Origin: Elephas maximus indicus | Taxonomy: Eukaryota; Chordata; Mammalia; Proboscidea; Elephantidae | Assembly: GCF_024166365.1 (NCBI RefSeq) | Contig: NC_064819.1 | Coordinates: forward strand, 694,501 to 758,500 | Reading direction: 5' to 3' | Length of the DNA: 64,000 nt | Shown here: positions 30,726-43,180 of the stretch, in pieces | How the letters are laid out: each line of letters begins with the position of its first letter | Position numbering within the stretch: position 1 is the stretch's first letter | Notes under the pieces: generated by a model | Seen by the model: only the letters and a program-made list of their open reading frames with translations | Told to the model about the DNA's origin: nothing | Databases searched by the model: none | Position numbers and translations under genes: made by a program

Positions 30726-31752
30726 AGGTTTGGCTTTCTTTTTTTTTTTTTTAATTAATTAATTTTTATTAAGCTTCAAGTGAACATTTACCATTCCAAT
30801 CAGTCTGTCACATGTAGGTTTACATACGTCTTACTCCCTTCTCCCACTTGCTCTCCCCCTATTGAGTCAGCCCTTTCAGTCTCTCGTTTCGTGCCAATTT
30901 TGCCATCTTCCCTCTCTCTCTATCTTCCCATCCCCCCTCCAGTCAAGAGTTGCCAACACACTCTCCAGTGTCCACCTGATTTAATTAGCTCACTCTTCAT
31001 CAGCATCTCTCTCCCCCCCACTGACCAGTCCTTTTCATGCCTGATGAGTTGTCTTCGGGGATGGTTCCTGTCCTGTGCCATCAGAAGTTCTGGGGAGCAT
31101 TGTCTCTGGGATTCCTCTAGTTGCAGTCATACCATTAGGTATGGTCTTTTCATGAGAATTTGGGGTCTGTATCCCATTGGTCTCCTGCTCCCTCAGGAGT
31201 TGTCTGTTGTGCTCCCTGACAGGGCAGACATCGATTGTGGCCGGGCACCAACTAGTTCTTCTGGTCTCAGGATAATGTAGGTCTCTGGTTCATGTGGCCC
31301 TTTCTGTCTCTTGGGTTCTTAGTTGTCGTGTGACTTTGGTGTTCTTCCTTTGCCTTTGCTCCTGGTGGGTTGAGACCAATTGATGTATCTTAGATGGCCG
31401 CTTGTTCGCATTTAGGACCCCAGGCGCCACAATTCAAAGTGGGATGCAGAATGTTTTCATAATAGAATTATTTTGCCCATTGACTTAGAAGTCCCCTCAA
31501 ACCAAGTTTCCCAGACCCCAGCCCCTGCTCCGCTGACCTTTGAAGCTTTCATTTTATCCCGGGAACCTCTTTGCTTTTAGTCCAGTCCAATTAGGCTGAC
31601 CTTCCTTGTATTGAGTGTTGTCTTTCCCTTCACCCAAAGCAGTTCTTATCTACAGATTGATCAATAAAAAGCCCTCTCCCTCCCTCCCTCCTTCCCCCCT
31701 TTGTAACCACAAAAGTATGTGTTCTTCTCCGTTTTTTCTATTTCTCAAGATC

Positions 31753-34700
31753 TTATAATAGTGGTCTTATACAATATTTGTCCTTTTGCAACTGACTCAT
31801 TTCGCTCAGCATAATGCCTTCCAGATTCCTCCATGTTATGAAATGTTTCAGAGATTCGTCACTGTTCTTTATCGATGCGTAGTATTCCATTGTGTGAATA
31901 TACCACAATTTATTTACCCATTCGTCCGTTGATGGACATCTTGGTTGCTTCCAGCTTTTTGCTGTTGTAAACAGAGCTGCAATAAACATGGGTGTGCATA
32001 TATCTCTTTGTGCGAAGGCTCTTGTATCTCTAGGGTATATTCCGAGGAGTGGGATTTCTGGGTTGTGTGGTAGTTCTATTTCTAACTGTTTAAGATAACG
32101 CCAGATGGATTTCCAAAGTGGTTGTACCATTTTACAATCCCACCAGCAGTGTATGAGAGTTCCAATCTCTCCGCAGCCTCTCCAACATTTATTATTTTGT
32201 GTTTTTTGGATTAATGCCAGTCTAGTTGGTGTGAGATGGAATCTCATCGTAGTTTTAATTTGCATTTCTCTAATGGCTAATGATCGAGAGCATTTTCTCA
32301 TGTATCTGTTGGCTGCCTGAATATCGTCTTTAGTGAAATGTGTGTTCATATCCTTTGCCCACTTCTTGATTGGGTTGTTTGTCTTTTTGTGGTTGAGTTT
32401 TGACAGAATCATGTAGATTTTAGAGATCAGGCGCTGGTCTGAGATGTCATAGCTGAATATTCTTTCCCAGTCTGTAGGTGGTCTTTTTACTCTTTTGGTG
32501 AAGTCTTTAGATGAGCATAGGTGTTTGATTTTTAGGAGCTCCCAGTTATCTGGTTTCTCTTCATCATTTTTGGTAATGTTTTGTATTCTGTTTATGCCCT
32601 GTATTAGGGCTCCTAGGGTTGATCCTATTTTTTCTTCCATGATCTTTATCGTTTTAGTCTTTATGTTTAGGTCTTTGATCCACTTGGAGTTAGTTTCTGT
32701 GCATGGTGTGAGGTATGGGTCCTGTTTCATTCTTTTGCAAATGGATATCCAGTTATGCCAGCACCATTTGTTAAAAAGACTATCATTTCCCCAATTGACT
32801 GACACTGGTCCTTTGTCAAATATCAGCTGCTCATATGTGGATGGATTTATATCTGGGTTCTCAATTCTGTTCCATTGGTCTATGTGCCTGTTGTTGTATC
32901 AGTACCAGGCTGTTTTGACTACTGTAGCTGTATAATAGGTTCTGAAATCAGGTAGAGTGAGGCCTCCCACTTTCTTCTTCTTTTTCAGTAATGCTTTGCT
33001 TATCCGGGGCTTCTTTCCCTTCCATATGAAATTAGTGATTTGTTTCTCTATCCCCTTAAAATATGACATTGGTATTTGGATTGGAAGTGCGTTATATGTA
33101 TAGATGGCTTTTGGTAGAATAGACATTTTTACTATGTTAAGTCTTCCTATCCATGAGCAGGGTATGTTTTTCCACTTAAGCATGTCCTCTTGAATTTCTT
33201 GTAGCAGAGTTTTATAGTTTTCTTTGTATAGGTCTTTTACATCCTTGGTAAGATTTATTCCTAAGGATTTTATCTTCTTGGGGGCTACTGTGAATGGTAT
33301 TGATTTGGTTATTTCCTCTTTGGTGTTCTTTTTGTTGATGTAGAGGAATCCAAGTGATTTTTGTATGTTTATTTTATAACCTGAGACTCTTCCAAACTCT
33401 TCTATTAGTTTCAGTAGTTTTCTGGAGGATTCCTTAGGGTTTTCCATGTATACGATCATGTCATCTGCAAATAATGATAGCTTTACTTCCTCCTTACCAA
33501 TCTGGATACCCTTTATTTCTTTGTCTAGCCTAATTGCCCTGGCTAGGACTTCAAGTACGATGTTGAATAAGAGCGGTGATAAAGGGCATCCTTGTCTGGT
33601 TCCCTTTCTCAAGGGAAATGCTTTCAGGTTCTCTCCATTTAGAGTGATATTGGCTGTTGGCTTTGCATAAAAAAAAAAAATTGCATAGATGCCCTTTATT
33701 ATGTTGAGGAATTTTCCTTCGATTCCTATTTTGGTAAGAGTTTTTATCATAAATGGGTGTTGAACTTTGTCAAATGCCTTTTCTGCATCTATTGATAAGA
33801 TCATGTGGTTTTTATCTTTTGTTTTATTTATGTGATGGATTACATTAATGGTTTTTCTGATATTAAACCAGCCTTGCATACCTGGCATAAATCCCACTTG
33901 ATCAGGGTGAATTATTTTTTTGATGTGTTGTTGGATTCTATTGGCTAGAATTTTGTTGAGGATTTTTGCATCTATGTTCATGAGGGATATAGGTGTAAAA
34001 TTTTCTTTTTTTGTAATGTCTTTACCTGGTTTTGGTATCAGGGAGATGGTAGCTTCATAGAATGAGTTGGGTAGTATTCCGTCTTTTTCTATGGTTTGAA
34101 ATCCCTTCAATAGTAATGGTGTTAAGTCTTCTCTGAAGGTTTGGTAGAACTCTGCAGTGAAGCTGTCTGGGCCAGGATTTTTTTTGTTGGAAGTTTTTTG
34201 ATTACCGTTTCAATCTCTTTTTTTGTTATGGGTCTATTTAGTTGTTCTACTTCTGAATGTGTTAGTTTAGGTAGGTAGTATTGTTCCAAGAATTTATCCA
34301 TTTCTTCTAGGTTTTCAAATTTGTTAGAGTACAATTTTTCGTAGTAATCTGAAATGATTCTTTTAATTTCATTTGGCTCTGTTGTGATGTGGTCCTTCTC
34401 GTTTCTTATTCGGGTTATTTGTTTCCTTTCCTGTTTTTCTTTAGTCAGTCTAGCCAATGGTTTATCAATTTTGTTAATTTTTTCAAAGAACCAGCTTTTG
34501 GCTTTGTTAATTCTTTCAATTGTTTTTCTGTTCTCTAATTCATTTAGTTCAGCTCTAATTTTTATTATTTGTTTTCTTCTGGTGCCTGATGGGTTCTTTT
34601 GTTGCTCACTTTCTATTTGTTCAAGTTGTCGGGACAGTTCTCTGATTTTGGCTCTTTCTTCTTTTTGTATGTGTGCATTTATTGATATAAATTGGCCTCT

Positions 34701-35585
34701 GAGCACTGCTTTTGCTGTGTCCCAGAGGTTTTGATAGGAAGAATTTTCATTCTCGTTGCTTTCTAAGAATTTCCTTATTCCCTCCTTGATGTCTTCTATA
34801 ACCCAGTCTTTTTTCAGGAGGGTATTGTTCATTTTCCAAGTATTTGATTTCTTTTCCCTAGTTTTTCTGTTATTGATTTCTAGCTTCATTGCCTTGTGGT
34901 CTGAGAAGATGCTTTGTAATATTTCGATGTTTTGGATTCTGCAAAGATTTGTTTTATGACCTAATATGTGGTCTATTCTAGAGAATGTTCCATGTGCACT
35001 AGAAAAAAAAGTATATTTTGTAGCAGTTGGGTGGAGAGTTCTGTATAAGTCAATGAGGTCAAGTTGGTTGATTGTTGTAAGTAGGTCTTCCGTGTCTCTA
35101 TTGAGCTTCTTACTGGATGTCCTGTCCTTCTCCGAAAGTGGTGTGTTGAAGTCTCCTACTATAAATGTGGAGGTGTCTATCTCACTTTTCAATTCTGTTA
35201 AAATTTGATTTATGTATCTTGCAGCCCTGTCATTGGGTGCATAAATATTTAATATGGTTATCTCTTCCTGATCAATTGTCCCTTTTATCATTATATAGTG
35301 TCCTTCTTTATCCTTTGTGGTGGATTTAAGTCTAAAGTGTATTTTGTCAGAAATTAATATTGCTACTCCTCTTCTTTTTTGCTTATTGTTTGCTTGATAT
35401 ACTTTTTTCCATCCTTTGAGTTTTAGTTTGTTTGTGTCTCTAAGTCTAAGGTGTGTCTCTTGTAGGCAGCATATAGATGGATCGTGTTTCTTTATCCAGT
35501 CCGTGACTCTCTGTCTCTTTATTGGTGCATTTAGTCCATTTACATTCAGCGTAATTATAGATAAATAAGTTTTTAGTGCTGTCAT
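31753..35585 (-). pseudogene. L1 copy A ORF2 (endonuclease-reverse transcriptase), few lesions
   Basis: Three long segments: 35585-34122 (487 codons; apurinic endonuclease with ITLNVNGLNAP, CLQETHLR and VGDFNTPLS, then the linker), 34110-32899 (403 codons; reverse transcriptase with FADDMIVYM catalytic motif) and 32805-31753 (350 codons; C-terminal part with Cys-containing [18 protein letters not shown]). The first break is a change of frame at an A-run near 34180-34187. The second is a TGA at 32901-32899 with frame retained beyond. Total length is close to a normal L1 ORF2 (about 1.27 k codons). Confidence 0.93.
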
Positions 35586-35860
35586 TTTGATGCCTTTTCA
35601 TGTGTGTTGTTGGCCATTTCATTTTTCCACATGCTTTTTTGTGCTGAGACGTTTTTCTTAGTAGCTTGTGAGATCTCCCTTTTCATAATGTTTAACTTTG
35701 TGTTTGTTGAGTCGTTACGTTTTTCTTGGCTTTTTTCTTGAGTTATGGAATTGATATTCCTTTTTGTGGTTACCTTATTATTTACCCCTATTTTTCTAAG
35801 TAAAAACCTAACTTGTATCATTCTATATCGCCTTGTATCACTCTCCACCTGGCAGTTCAA
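35582..35860 (-). other. Open frame in the L1 ORF1-ORF2 spacer
   Basis: A 92-codon frame rich in Lys and Asn. Its TGA overlaps the ORF2 start as ATGA (35585-35582). A related stretch (RKIGVNNKVTTK) is seen in copy B at 51879-51697. The function, or whether it is translated, is unknown. Confidence 0.4.
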
Positions 35861-36066
35861 TGCCTCCTATATTTAGTGCCTCTTTTTGATTATTGTGATC
35901 GTTTATCTATTGATTTCCATGATTTCCTGTTATGTGTATTATTTTGTTTATTTATTTATTTTTTAGAATTAGTCTTAATTTGTTTGTTTTTGTGCTTTCC
36001 CTATTTGAGTTGCGTTCATATCAGGACGTTCTGTTTTGTGACCTTGTATTGTGCTGGTACCTGATA

Positions 36067-37086
36067 TTATTGGTCATCAGGCCAAACAATCTCCTTTAGC
36101 ATTTCTTGCAGTCTTGGTTTAGTTTTTGCAAATTCTCTAAACTTGTGTTTATCTGTAAATATCTTAATATCTCCTTCATATTTCAGAGAGAGTTTTGCTG
36201 GATATATGATCCTTGGTTGGCAGTTTTTCTCCTTCAGTGTTCTGTATACATCGTCCCATTCCCTTCTTGCCTGCATGGTTTCTGCTGAGTAGTCTGAACT
36301 TATTCTTATTGATTCTCCCTTGAAGGAAACCTTTCTTTTCTCCCTGGCTGCTTTTAAAATTTTCTGTTTGTCTTTGGTTTTGGCAAGTTTGATGATAATA
36401 TGTCTTGGTGTTTTTCTTTTTGGATCAATCTTAAATGGGGTTCGATGAGCATCTTGGATAGATATCCTTTCGTCTTTCATGATGTCAGGGAAGTTTTGTG
36501 TCAGGAGTTCTTCAACTATTTTCTCTGTGTTTTCTGTCCCCTCTTCCTGTTCTGGGACTCCAATCACTCACAAGTTATCCTTCTTGATAGAGCCCCACAT
36601 GATTCTTAGGGTTTCTTCATTTTTTTTTAATTCTTTTATCTGATTTTTTTTCAGCTATGTTGGTGTTGATTCCCTGGTCCTGCAGAAGTCCCAGTCTACA
36701 TTCTAATAGCTCGAGTCTGCTCCTCTGACTTTCTAATGCATTGTCAAATTCTGTAATTTTATTGTTAATCTTTGGATTTCTACATGCTGTCTCTCTATGG
36801 ATTCTTGCAACTTATTAATTTTTCCACTATGTTCTTGAATAATCTTTTTGAGTTCTTCAACAGTTTTATCAGTGTGTTCCTTGGCTTTTTCTGCAGTTAT
36901 CCTAATTTCATTTGTGATATCTTTAAGCATTCTGTAAATTAGTTTTTTATATTCTGTATCTGATAATTCCAGGATTGTATCTTCATTTGGGAAAGATTTT
37001 GATTCTTTTGTTTGGGGGGTTGGAGAAGCTGTCATGGTCTGTTTCTTTATGTGGTTTGATATGGACTGCTGTCTCCGAGCCATCAC
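36067..37086 (-). pseudogene. L1 copy A ORF1, interrupted
   Basis: ORF1p is the L1 RNA-binding trimer protein. The first part (37086-36733, 117 codons) has a heptad-rich coiled coil (AEKAKEHTDKTVEELKKII). The last part (36567-36067, 166 codons) has the RRM and C-terminal domain (PRHIIIKLAKTKDKQKIL). Between them, at 36732-36568, the same frame has several stops, best explained by nearby indels. Confidence 0.88.
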
Positions 37087-38123
37087 TGGGAAACTAGATT
37101 TTCCAGGTAATCAGCTAAAAAAAATGCAGTCAGATCCCTATCTGAATTCTCCCTCTGGCTCCGGGTATTCGGATGTTAATGGAGCTGCCTGGGGAGGGTG
37201 GGGGAGGGATCAGAGAGCTAGGAGTGTAGCACCACAGAATATAGAGCTGATCACTGCGTTCAGGCTCCGCCCCCGTCCGCCAAAATCCAGGCGGGACGGC
37301 TCCCCGGTTGGGACTCTACTCTCCCCACTCCGAGACCAGTCACTTCCTCCCGGGGACTTCTCCCTCCGGTGCGCGGCACCGCTCGCTCGAACTGGGTGGG
37401 CGTCTCCTGCACGAACGGGTGGGCCCACCCCCAGGGTCTATTCAGGGGAATATAATTGGACCCTGCGCTCACGCCCCGCCTGCTTTCACCAAAATCCCAG
37501 CGGGACGGCTCCCCGGCTGGGACGCTGCTCTCCCCGCTCCAAGACCAGTCACTTCCTCCCGGGGACTCCTCCCTCCGGTGCGTCGCGCCACAGGTGTGAA
37601 CAGGGTGGGCGTCCCCCCGCACGAACGTGTGGGCCCCGCCCCGGGGTCGCTTTAGGGAAATATAGCTGACACCCCCCCCCTCGCGCCCCGCCCGCTTCCC
37701 GCCAAACTCCCAGCGGGACGGCTCCCCGGCTGGGACGCTGCTCTCCCCGCTCCAAGATCAGTCACTGCCTCCTGGGTGCTTCTCCCTCCGGCTGCGCCAC
37801 TACGCCGCCCACGCCAACCAGCTAGACTCTCTCCCGGGATGGGTTCGGGGGGGTAGGGCTGGGCCCCTTGTCTGTGCCACCTGCCCCCCTGGGCTCTGCC
37901 CGAGATCGGGCTCCGAAGGTCACCTGCCTGGTATGCTGGCTCCTAGTTCTGAAAACGGTCGCTGTCTGCCCGTATTTGTTCGTTTTCCATCTCTAAGTCT
38001 GTGCTTGTAGTTCAGAGTTCGTAGATTGTTATGTATGTGATCGATTCACTTGTTTTTCCAAGTCTTTGTTGCAAGAGGGATCTGCGGTAGCGTCCACCTA
38101 GTCCGCCATCTTGGCCCCGCCTC
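37087..38123 (-). promoter_or_regulatory. L1 copy A 5' UTR, CpG-rich with tandem monomers
   Basis: Very GC- and CpG-rich. The anchor GCGGGACGGCTCCCCGG recurs at 37291, 37500 and 37713, i.e. 209 and 213 bp apart, giving about two and a half monomers. Open frames of 60-210 codons across it on both strands reflect base composition. Confidence 0.8.
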
Positions 38124-38135
38124 AGGTTTGGCTTT

Positions 38136-39372
38136 GTTACAGAGGGATTTCAGCATCTAGCTCCACGGACTTGCCAGGATCAACGATTTTTCCATGGGAT
38201 ACTAAAGACTTTCTGGAAACAAAGTAGGAACTTGGTCGGCAACCAGAGAGGGCTCATAGAGGGAACCTGCAGGTGATGGCACATTGTTTAGGCCAGGAAT
38301 GAACCTTGAGACCAATGTTCCTTCCTATGCAAAGTTTCTGTTTCCCATTTGCAATACTAATACAGAAAGAAGATAAGTTAAACAGGAGAAAAAATACAAA
38401 TTAAGTTTAAGCACAATAAAAAGTAAAGAATTTTGTGAAAGAAATAAAAATCCAAGGGAGGAAGGACCAAGGAAAAGCCTTTAATTTAGATTTTGCAAAG
38501 CAGACCATGTTCCCAGGATTTAAGTAAATAAGCAGGTATCTTCTTAAAAGTCAAATAGAAGTGATCTCCAAAGACAGTGCTCTTAGCAACCCCCTCAGGC
38601 TAAAGTCTGCGATTACTTTCTTTGAGGGAAAGGTGGAGTCCTGGGTGCACAGTCATCCATTCTTTGCTGATGAGGGTGGGAATGTCTCATATACGGATGG
38701 AGATTATTTTATATGTCTGTGCCTTGTGCAGGGTTCTTTCCCCATATGGAGATGTTTACAATCCAGTACAGGATCCTAGTTAGACACTGACAATGACAAT
38801 GACTAATATCCAATGGATTAAATTTCCAAAATAAAATCCAGAGAACCTAAAAAGTATTGTACGGTGAAACCTGTCAGAGCCAGAACTTGAAGTGATTGTC
38901 CTGTTTTTTTTTTTTTTTTTTTGAGTTTTGCAAGTTTACCTTTTTTGATAGGATGCAGTCTTACCACTTTTCTATTGCTCTTTTTTAGGAAAATATTCGA
39001 GTGTCCCTTCTCTGACAGGTTTCACAGTAATTTATACCAAATGTGCTTGAATGATTTACTTTCTAGGGCCATCTTGTCTAGCTGTATGATTTTAATTTAT
39101 TTGAGTTCTCTAATATTCATTATTACCTCCTGTGTAGAATAGGGGTAATGATGGTGCCTGCCTCCTAAAGTTAGTGTGAAGACTCCGTGAGCTAATGCAA
39201 GTAAAACACTCAGAACAATGCCGAATGCTTATACTAAGCTCTAAGTTGAAGTTACTGTTGGTGGAGTGTACTTCTTCCCTCCTGGTACCTTGTTCCTGAC
39301 TGAGGGCTTAACTCTCCATTGTCTTAACACTCCTGGCCTGTCTACCTCCTCATTCGTTTTACTGAGATGCAG
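38136..39372. other. Unassigned sequence between L1 copy A and an RTE
   Basis: AT-rich, with a T-run at 38907-38923. No repeat family or splice-bounded coding segment recognised. Confidence 0.35.
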
Positions 39373-39382
39373 TGGCTTATCT

Positions 39383-39936
39383 AACAGAGAAAATCTTGAA
39401 GCCGTCAAGGATTTTATTTTACTTGGGTCCACAATCAGTGTTCACCGAAGCAGCAGTCAAGAAATCAAACAATGTATTACATTGGGCAAATCTGCTGCAA
39501 AAGACCTCTTTAAAGTGTTGAAAAACAAAGATGTCACTTTGCAGATTAAGGTGCGCCTGACCCAAGCCATGGTATTTTCAGTTAGTTGTCTCGTGCACAT
39601 GTGAAAGCTGGACAATGAATAAGGAAGATGGGAGAAAAATTGATACTTTTGAATTATGGTGTTGGTGAAGAATATTGAATATACCATGGACTGCCAGAAG
39701 AAAAAACAAGTTTGTCTTGGAAGAAGTACAGACTGCTCCTTGGATGTGAAGATGGTGAGACTCCATGCTAAGGGTCAGCAAAAAAGAGGAAGACCTTTGA
39801 CGAGATGGATTGACACAGTGGCTGCAAAAATGGGCTCAAACACATCAATGGTTGTGAAGAAAGTGCAGGACCGGGCAGTGTTTCATTTTGTTGTACACAG
39901 GGTCACTATAAGTCAGAACCTAAAAACAACAACAAA
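39383..39936 (+). mobile_element. RTE LINE, 5'-truncated
   Basis: Flanked by TGGCTTATCT at 39373-39382 and 39937-39946. Encodes the C-terminal RTE piece (VKDFILLGSTISVHRSSSQE) with frame breaks, and ends in AAAACAACAACAAA. Only the last 0.55 kb of the family is present. Confidence 0.88.
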
Positions 39937-40435
39937 TGGCTTATCTGGTTGATGAGCTTGGAAGCAGAACCTGGGCATTCTTTGCCCAGCTCCTTCCTGA
40001 TTTTTTCTAGGAGTGAACTTTCTGTTGAAAATCTTTTATTTTCTACTGTCCTCAGGTAGGCAGTGAGCTTATTGATGAAAGCCTACAGTAATCATTCTGG
40101 CCAGTTCTGGAGAACATGTTCTCTTATGTCAGCACGACAACTAACAACCGTGTATATGTGTGCATTTTAAACATTTGCCTTGATTTTCAGTTGGTTCAAA
40201 ATTCAGGAGGGGCAGTTGCTCATTAATGGCTCCCTCAAATACCTCAACAGCTGCCGTGTAATTATCACCAGAAAACAAAAGAAAACAAAAAAATTGGTTG
40301 ACTTTAGTTTTGGAGAGCATTGGAAGTAGTTAGATTTGACTTTCCCAAAAGGGACAAACCAAATTGTTTTCTGCACAATGACACTTTTGTGAATGGAGTC
40401 TTGGCCTCTGAAAATGTGCCCACTACCAGTTGTAG

Positions 40436-42278
40436 CTAACGCGAACAGAAGAAATGATGAAGTAAAAAAGCTGAACAGAAGATTTCAAAGGGAGGCTTAA
40501 GAAGGCAAAGTATTATAATGAAAAGTGCAAAGATCTGGAGTTAGAAAACCAAAAGGAAAGAACATGCTCAGCATTTCTAAAGTGGAAACAGCTGAAGAAA
40601 AAATTCAAGCCTTGAGTTGCAATATTGAAGGATTCTATGAGCAAAATATTGAATGACACAGGAAGCATCGAAAGATGGAAGGAATACAGTCACCGTACCA
40701 AAAAGAACTGAGTAACATTAGCCATTCAAGGAGGTAGCATAGGATCAATAACTGATGGTACTGAAGAAAGAAGTCCAAGCTGCACTGAAGGCTTTGGTGA
40801 AAAACAAGGTGCCAGGAATTGACAGAATACTAACTGAGATGTTTCAACAAACGGATGCAGCGCGGGAAGCGGTCACTCATCTATGCCAAGAAATTTGTAA
40901 GACAGCTTCCTGGCCAACTGACTGGACAAGATCCATATTTGTGCCCAGTCCAAAGAAAGGTGATTCAACAGAATGTGGAAATTATCAAATAAGATCATTG
41001 ATATCACACACAAACTAAATTTTGCTGAAGATCACTCAAAAGTGGTTGTAGTAGTACATTGACAGGGAACTGCCAGAAATTCAAGTAAGATTTAGAAGAG
41101 GACGTGGAATGAGGGATATCTTTGCTGATGTCAGATGGATCCTGGCTGAAAGAAGAGAATACCAGAAGGATGTATACCTGTGTTTTATTGACTATGCAAA
41201 ACCTGTGTGGATCATAACAAGCTATAGAGAACATTGCAAAGAATAAGAACTCCGAAACACTTAATTGTACTCATGTGGAACCTGTACATAGACCAAGAGG
41301 CAGTTGTTTGAACAGAACAGGGGATATTGTGTGGATTAAAATCAGGAAAGGTATGCATCAGGATTGTATCCTTTCACCATACTAATTCAATGTACATGCT
41401 GAGCAAATAATCCAAGAAGCTGGACTGTACGAAGAAGAATGCAGCATTGGGATTGGAGGAAGACCCATTAAAAACCTGCTATATGCAGATGATACAACTT
41501 TGCTTGCTGAAAGCGAAGAGAACTTCAAGCACTTATGGATGCAGATCAAAGACCACAGCTTTCAGTATGGATTACACCACAACATAAAGAAAACAAAAAT
41601 CCTCACAACTTGTCCAATAAGCAACATCATGACAAACACAGAAAACATTGAATTTGTCAAGGATTTCATTTTACTTGGATCTGCAATCAATACCCATGGA
41701 AGCAGCAGCCAAGAAACCAAACGATGTATTTTATTGGACAAATCTGCTGCAAAAGAACTCTTTAAAGTGTTAAAAAGCAAAGACTTCACTTTGAGGACTA
41801 AGGTGCACCTGACCCAAGCCATGGTCTTTTCAATAGCCTGATACCCATGTGAAAGCTGGACAATCAATATGGAACACGGAAAAAGAACTGATGCCTTTGA
41901 ATTATGTCATTGCCAAAGAGTATTGAATATACCATGGACTTGCGGAAGAATAAACAAACCTGTCTTGGAAGAAGTACAACCAGAAAGTTCCTTAGAAGTG
42001 AGGATGGTAATGCTTTGTCTTATGTAATTTGGACATGTTATTAGGAGGGACGAGTCCCTGACAAAGGACATCATGCTTGGTAAAGCAGAGGGTGAGTGAA
42101 AAAGGGGAAGATTCGTCCTTGCTCTCAATGAGATGGATCGATGCAGTGGCTACAACAACGGGCTCAAACATAGCAAGGATTGCGAGGATGGCATAGGACT
42201 GGGCAGTGTTTTGTTTTGTTGTACATAGGGTTGCTAGGAGTTGGAAGTGACTTGATGGCACCTAACAACAACACCACC
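40436..42278 (+). mobile_element. RTE (BovB-like) LINE, longest copy
   Basis: 1.84 kb, bounded by ACCAGTT[G/A]TAG at 40425-40435 and 42279-42289. Carries decayed reverse transcriptase: KALVKNKVPGIDRILTEMF (40755-41018), the YADD motif in LLYADDTTLL at about 41482-41511, and a 113-codon frame 41500-41841 (KHLWMQIKDHSFQYGLH). Multiple stops and shifts; inactive. The 3' end GACTTGATGGCACCTAAC is also the tail of one AfroSINE subtype. Confidence 0.9.
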
Positions 42279-42424
42279 ACCAGTTATAGTAATAACAGAG
42301 TTTGGATAGCATTCAGATTTCTTAACCCCCAGGTGGAAGCATGATCTGGCAGAAATATATTTACTTTTTTAATATTTCTTAAAATTAATTCTTCAGATAT
42401 TTATTGAGAGCTTACTATTCTGGA

Positions 42425-42800
42425 GGGGTATATGGAATAATAGCTAATTACAAACTTGCTTTCAAATTTCTACTCCACCACTTACTACCTTTGTGATTTT
42501 GGGTAAATTACTAAAACTCACTTTGCTTCGCATTGACCAAACCAAACCAAATCCATTGCCACTGAGTTGAATTCTAACTCATAGTGACCTAGGGAAGAGA
42601 GTAGAACTGCCCCATAGGGGTTCGAGGCTGGGTTAGCAGCCAAGCACTCAACCACTGAGCCACCAGGGCTCCTTTGCTTCAGTTTACACATCTGTAAACT
42701 GAGAATAACAATAGTGACTACATTAAGGGTTTGTTATGAAAAGGTAATGAGTTTATAACTGTACAATAGTTGTTATGCACCTGGCGTACAGGAAGCACAC
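42425..42800 (+). repeat. MIR fossil split by an AfroSINE
   Basis: MIR-like halves: TCTACTCCACCACTTACTACC before, and TTTACACATCTGTAAACTGAG after, the SINE at 42537-42672. Confidence 0.65.
42537..42672 (-). mobile_element. AfroSINE with internal deletion
   Basis: Antisense; the CTTTGCTTC target is repeated on both sides (about 42520 and 42672). Part of the middle is missing. Confidence 0.82.
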
Positions 42801-43180
42801 AATAACTCTTAACTGTTAAATGTCCCAGGCATTGTGCTCATTGTTGTATAACTAATGGTGAGCAAAACAGATAATGGAAACTTCGTTTAGGACTGAGTTA
42901 TATGGTTCAGTCTGAATCAGTTTCCATTCTTTACTATTTTCTCTTTCTAAGCTTCCCCGAGATCAGTGAAGTATAATGGTTGACAAAAATCAATACTTGG
43001 ATCAAGAGCAACATTTGAAATTTGTTTTAATAGTGTTCTAATTTGCATAAAACTAGTCAAGCCATTGTTGCTACAAGAGCAATATGCAAACTATCTAGGT
43101 GGCATAATATTATTATCTTACCCTAAGACTAAAACTTATTCTAAAATTTTTTATTTCAAGGGAATTTTGAAAAAGATCTT

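Larger units (their letters stand above)
30738..38123 (-). mobile_element. Full-length L1 LINE, copy A
   Basis: 7.4 kb element bounded by a 12-bp duplication AGGTTTGGCTTT (30726-30737 and 38124-38135). The minus-strand 5' end begins GAGGCGGGGCCAAGATGGCG, typical for L1, and the 3' end is a poly(A) (T-run 30739-30752). Order: 5' UTR 38123-37087, ORF1 37086-36067, spacer, ORF2 35585-31753, 3' UTR. Both ORFs are interrupted, so it is not autonomous as it stands, but it is the best preserved copy here. Confidence 0.95.

Noticed and set aside
32495-32935. Long + strand frames opposite L1 ORF2
   Set aside because: Antisense shadows of the ORF2 reading frame, recurring in all three copies at the same place.
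37034-37669. 211-codon + strand frame and others in GC-rich DNA
   Set aside because: A by-product of the CpG-rich L1 5' UTR monomers; antisense to the element.
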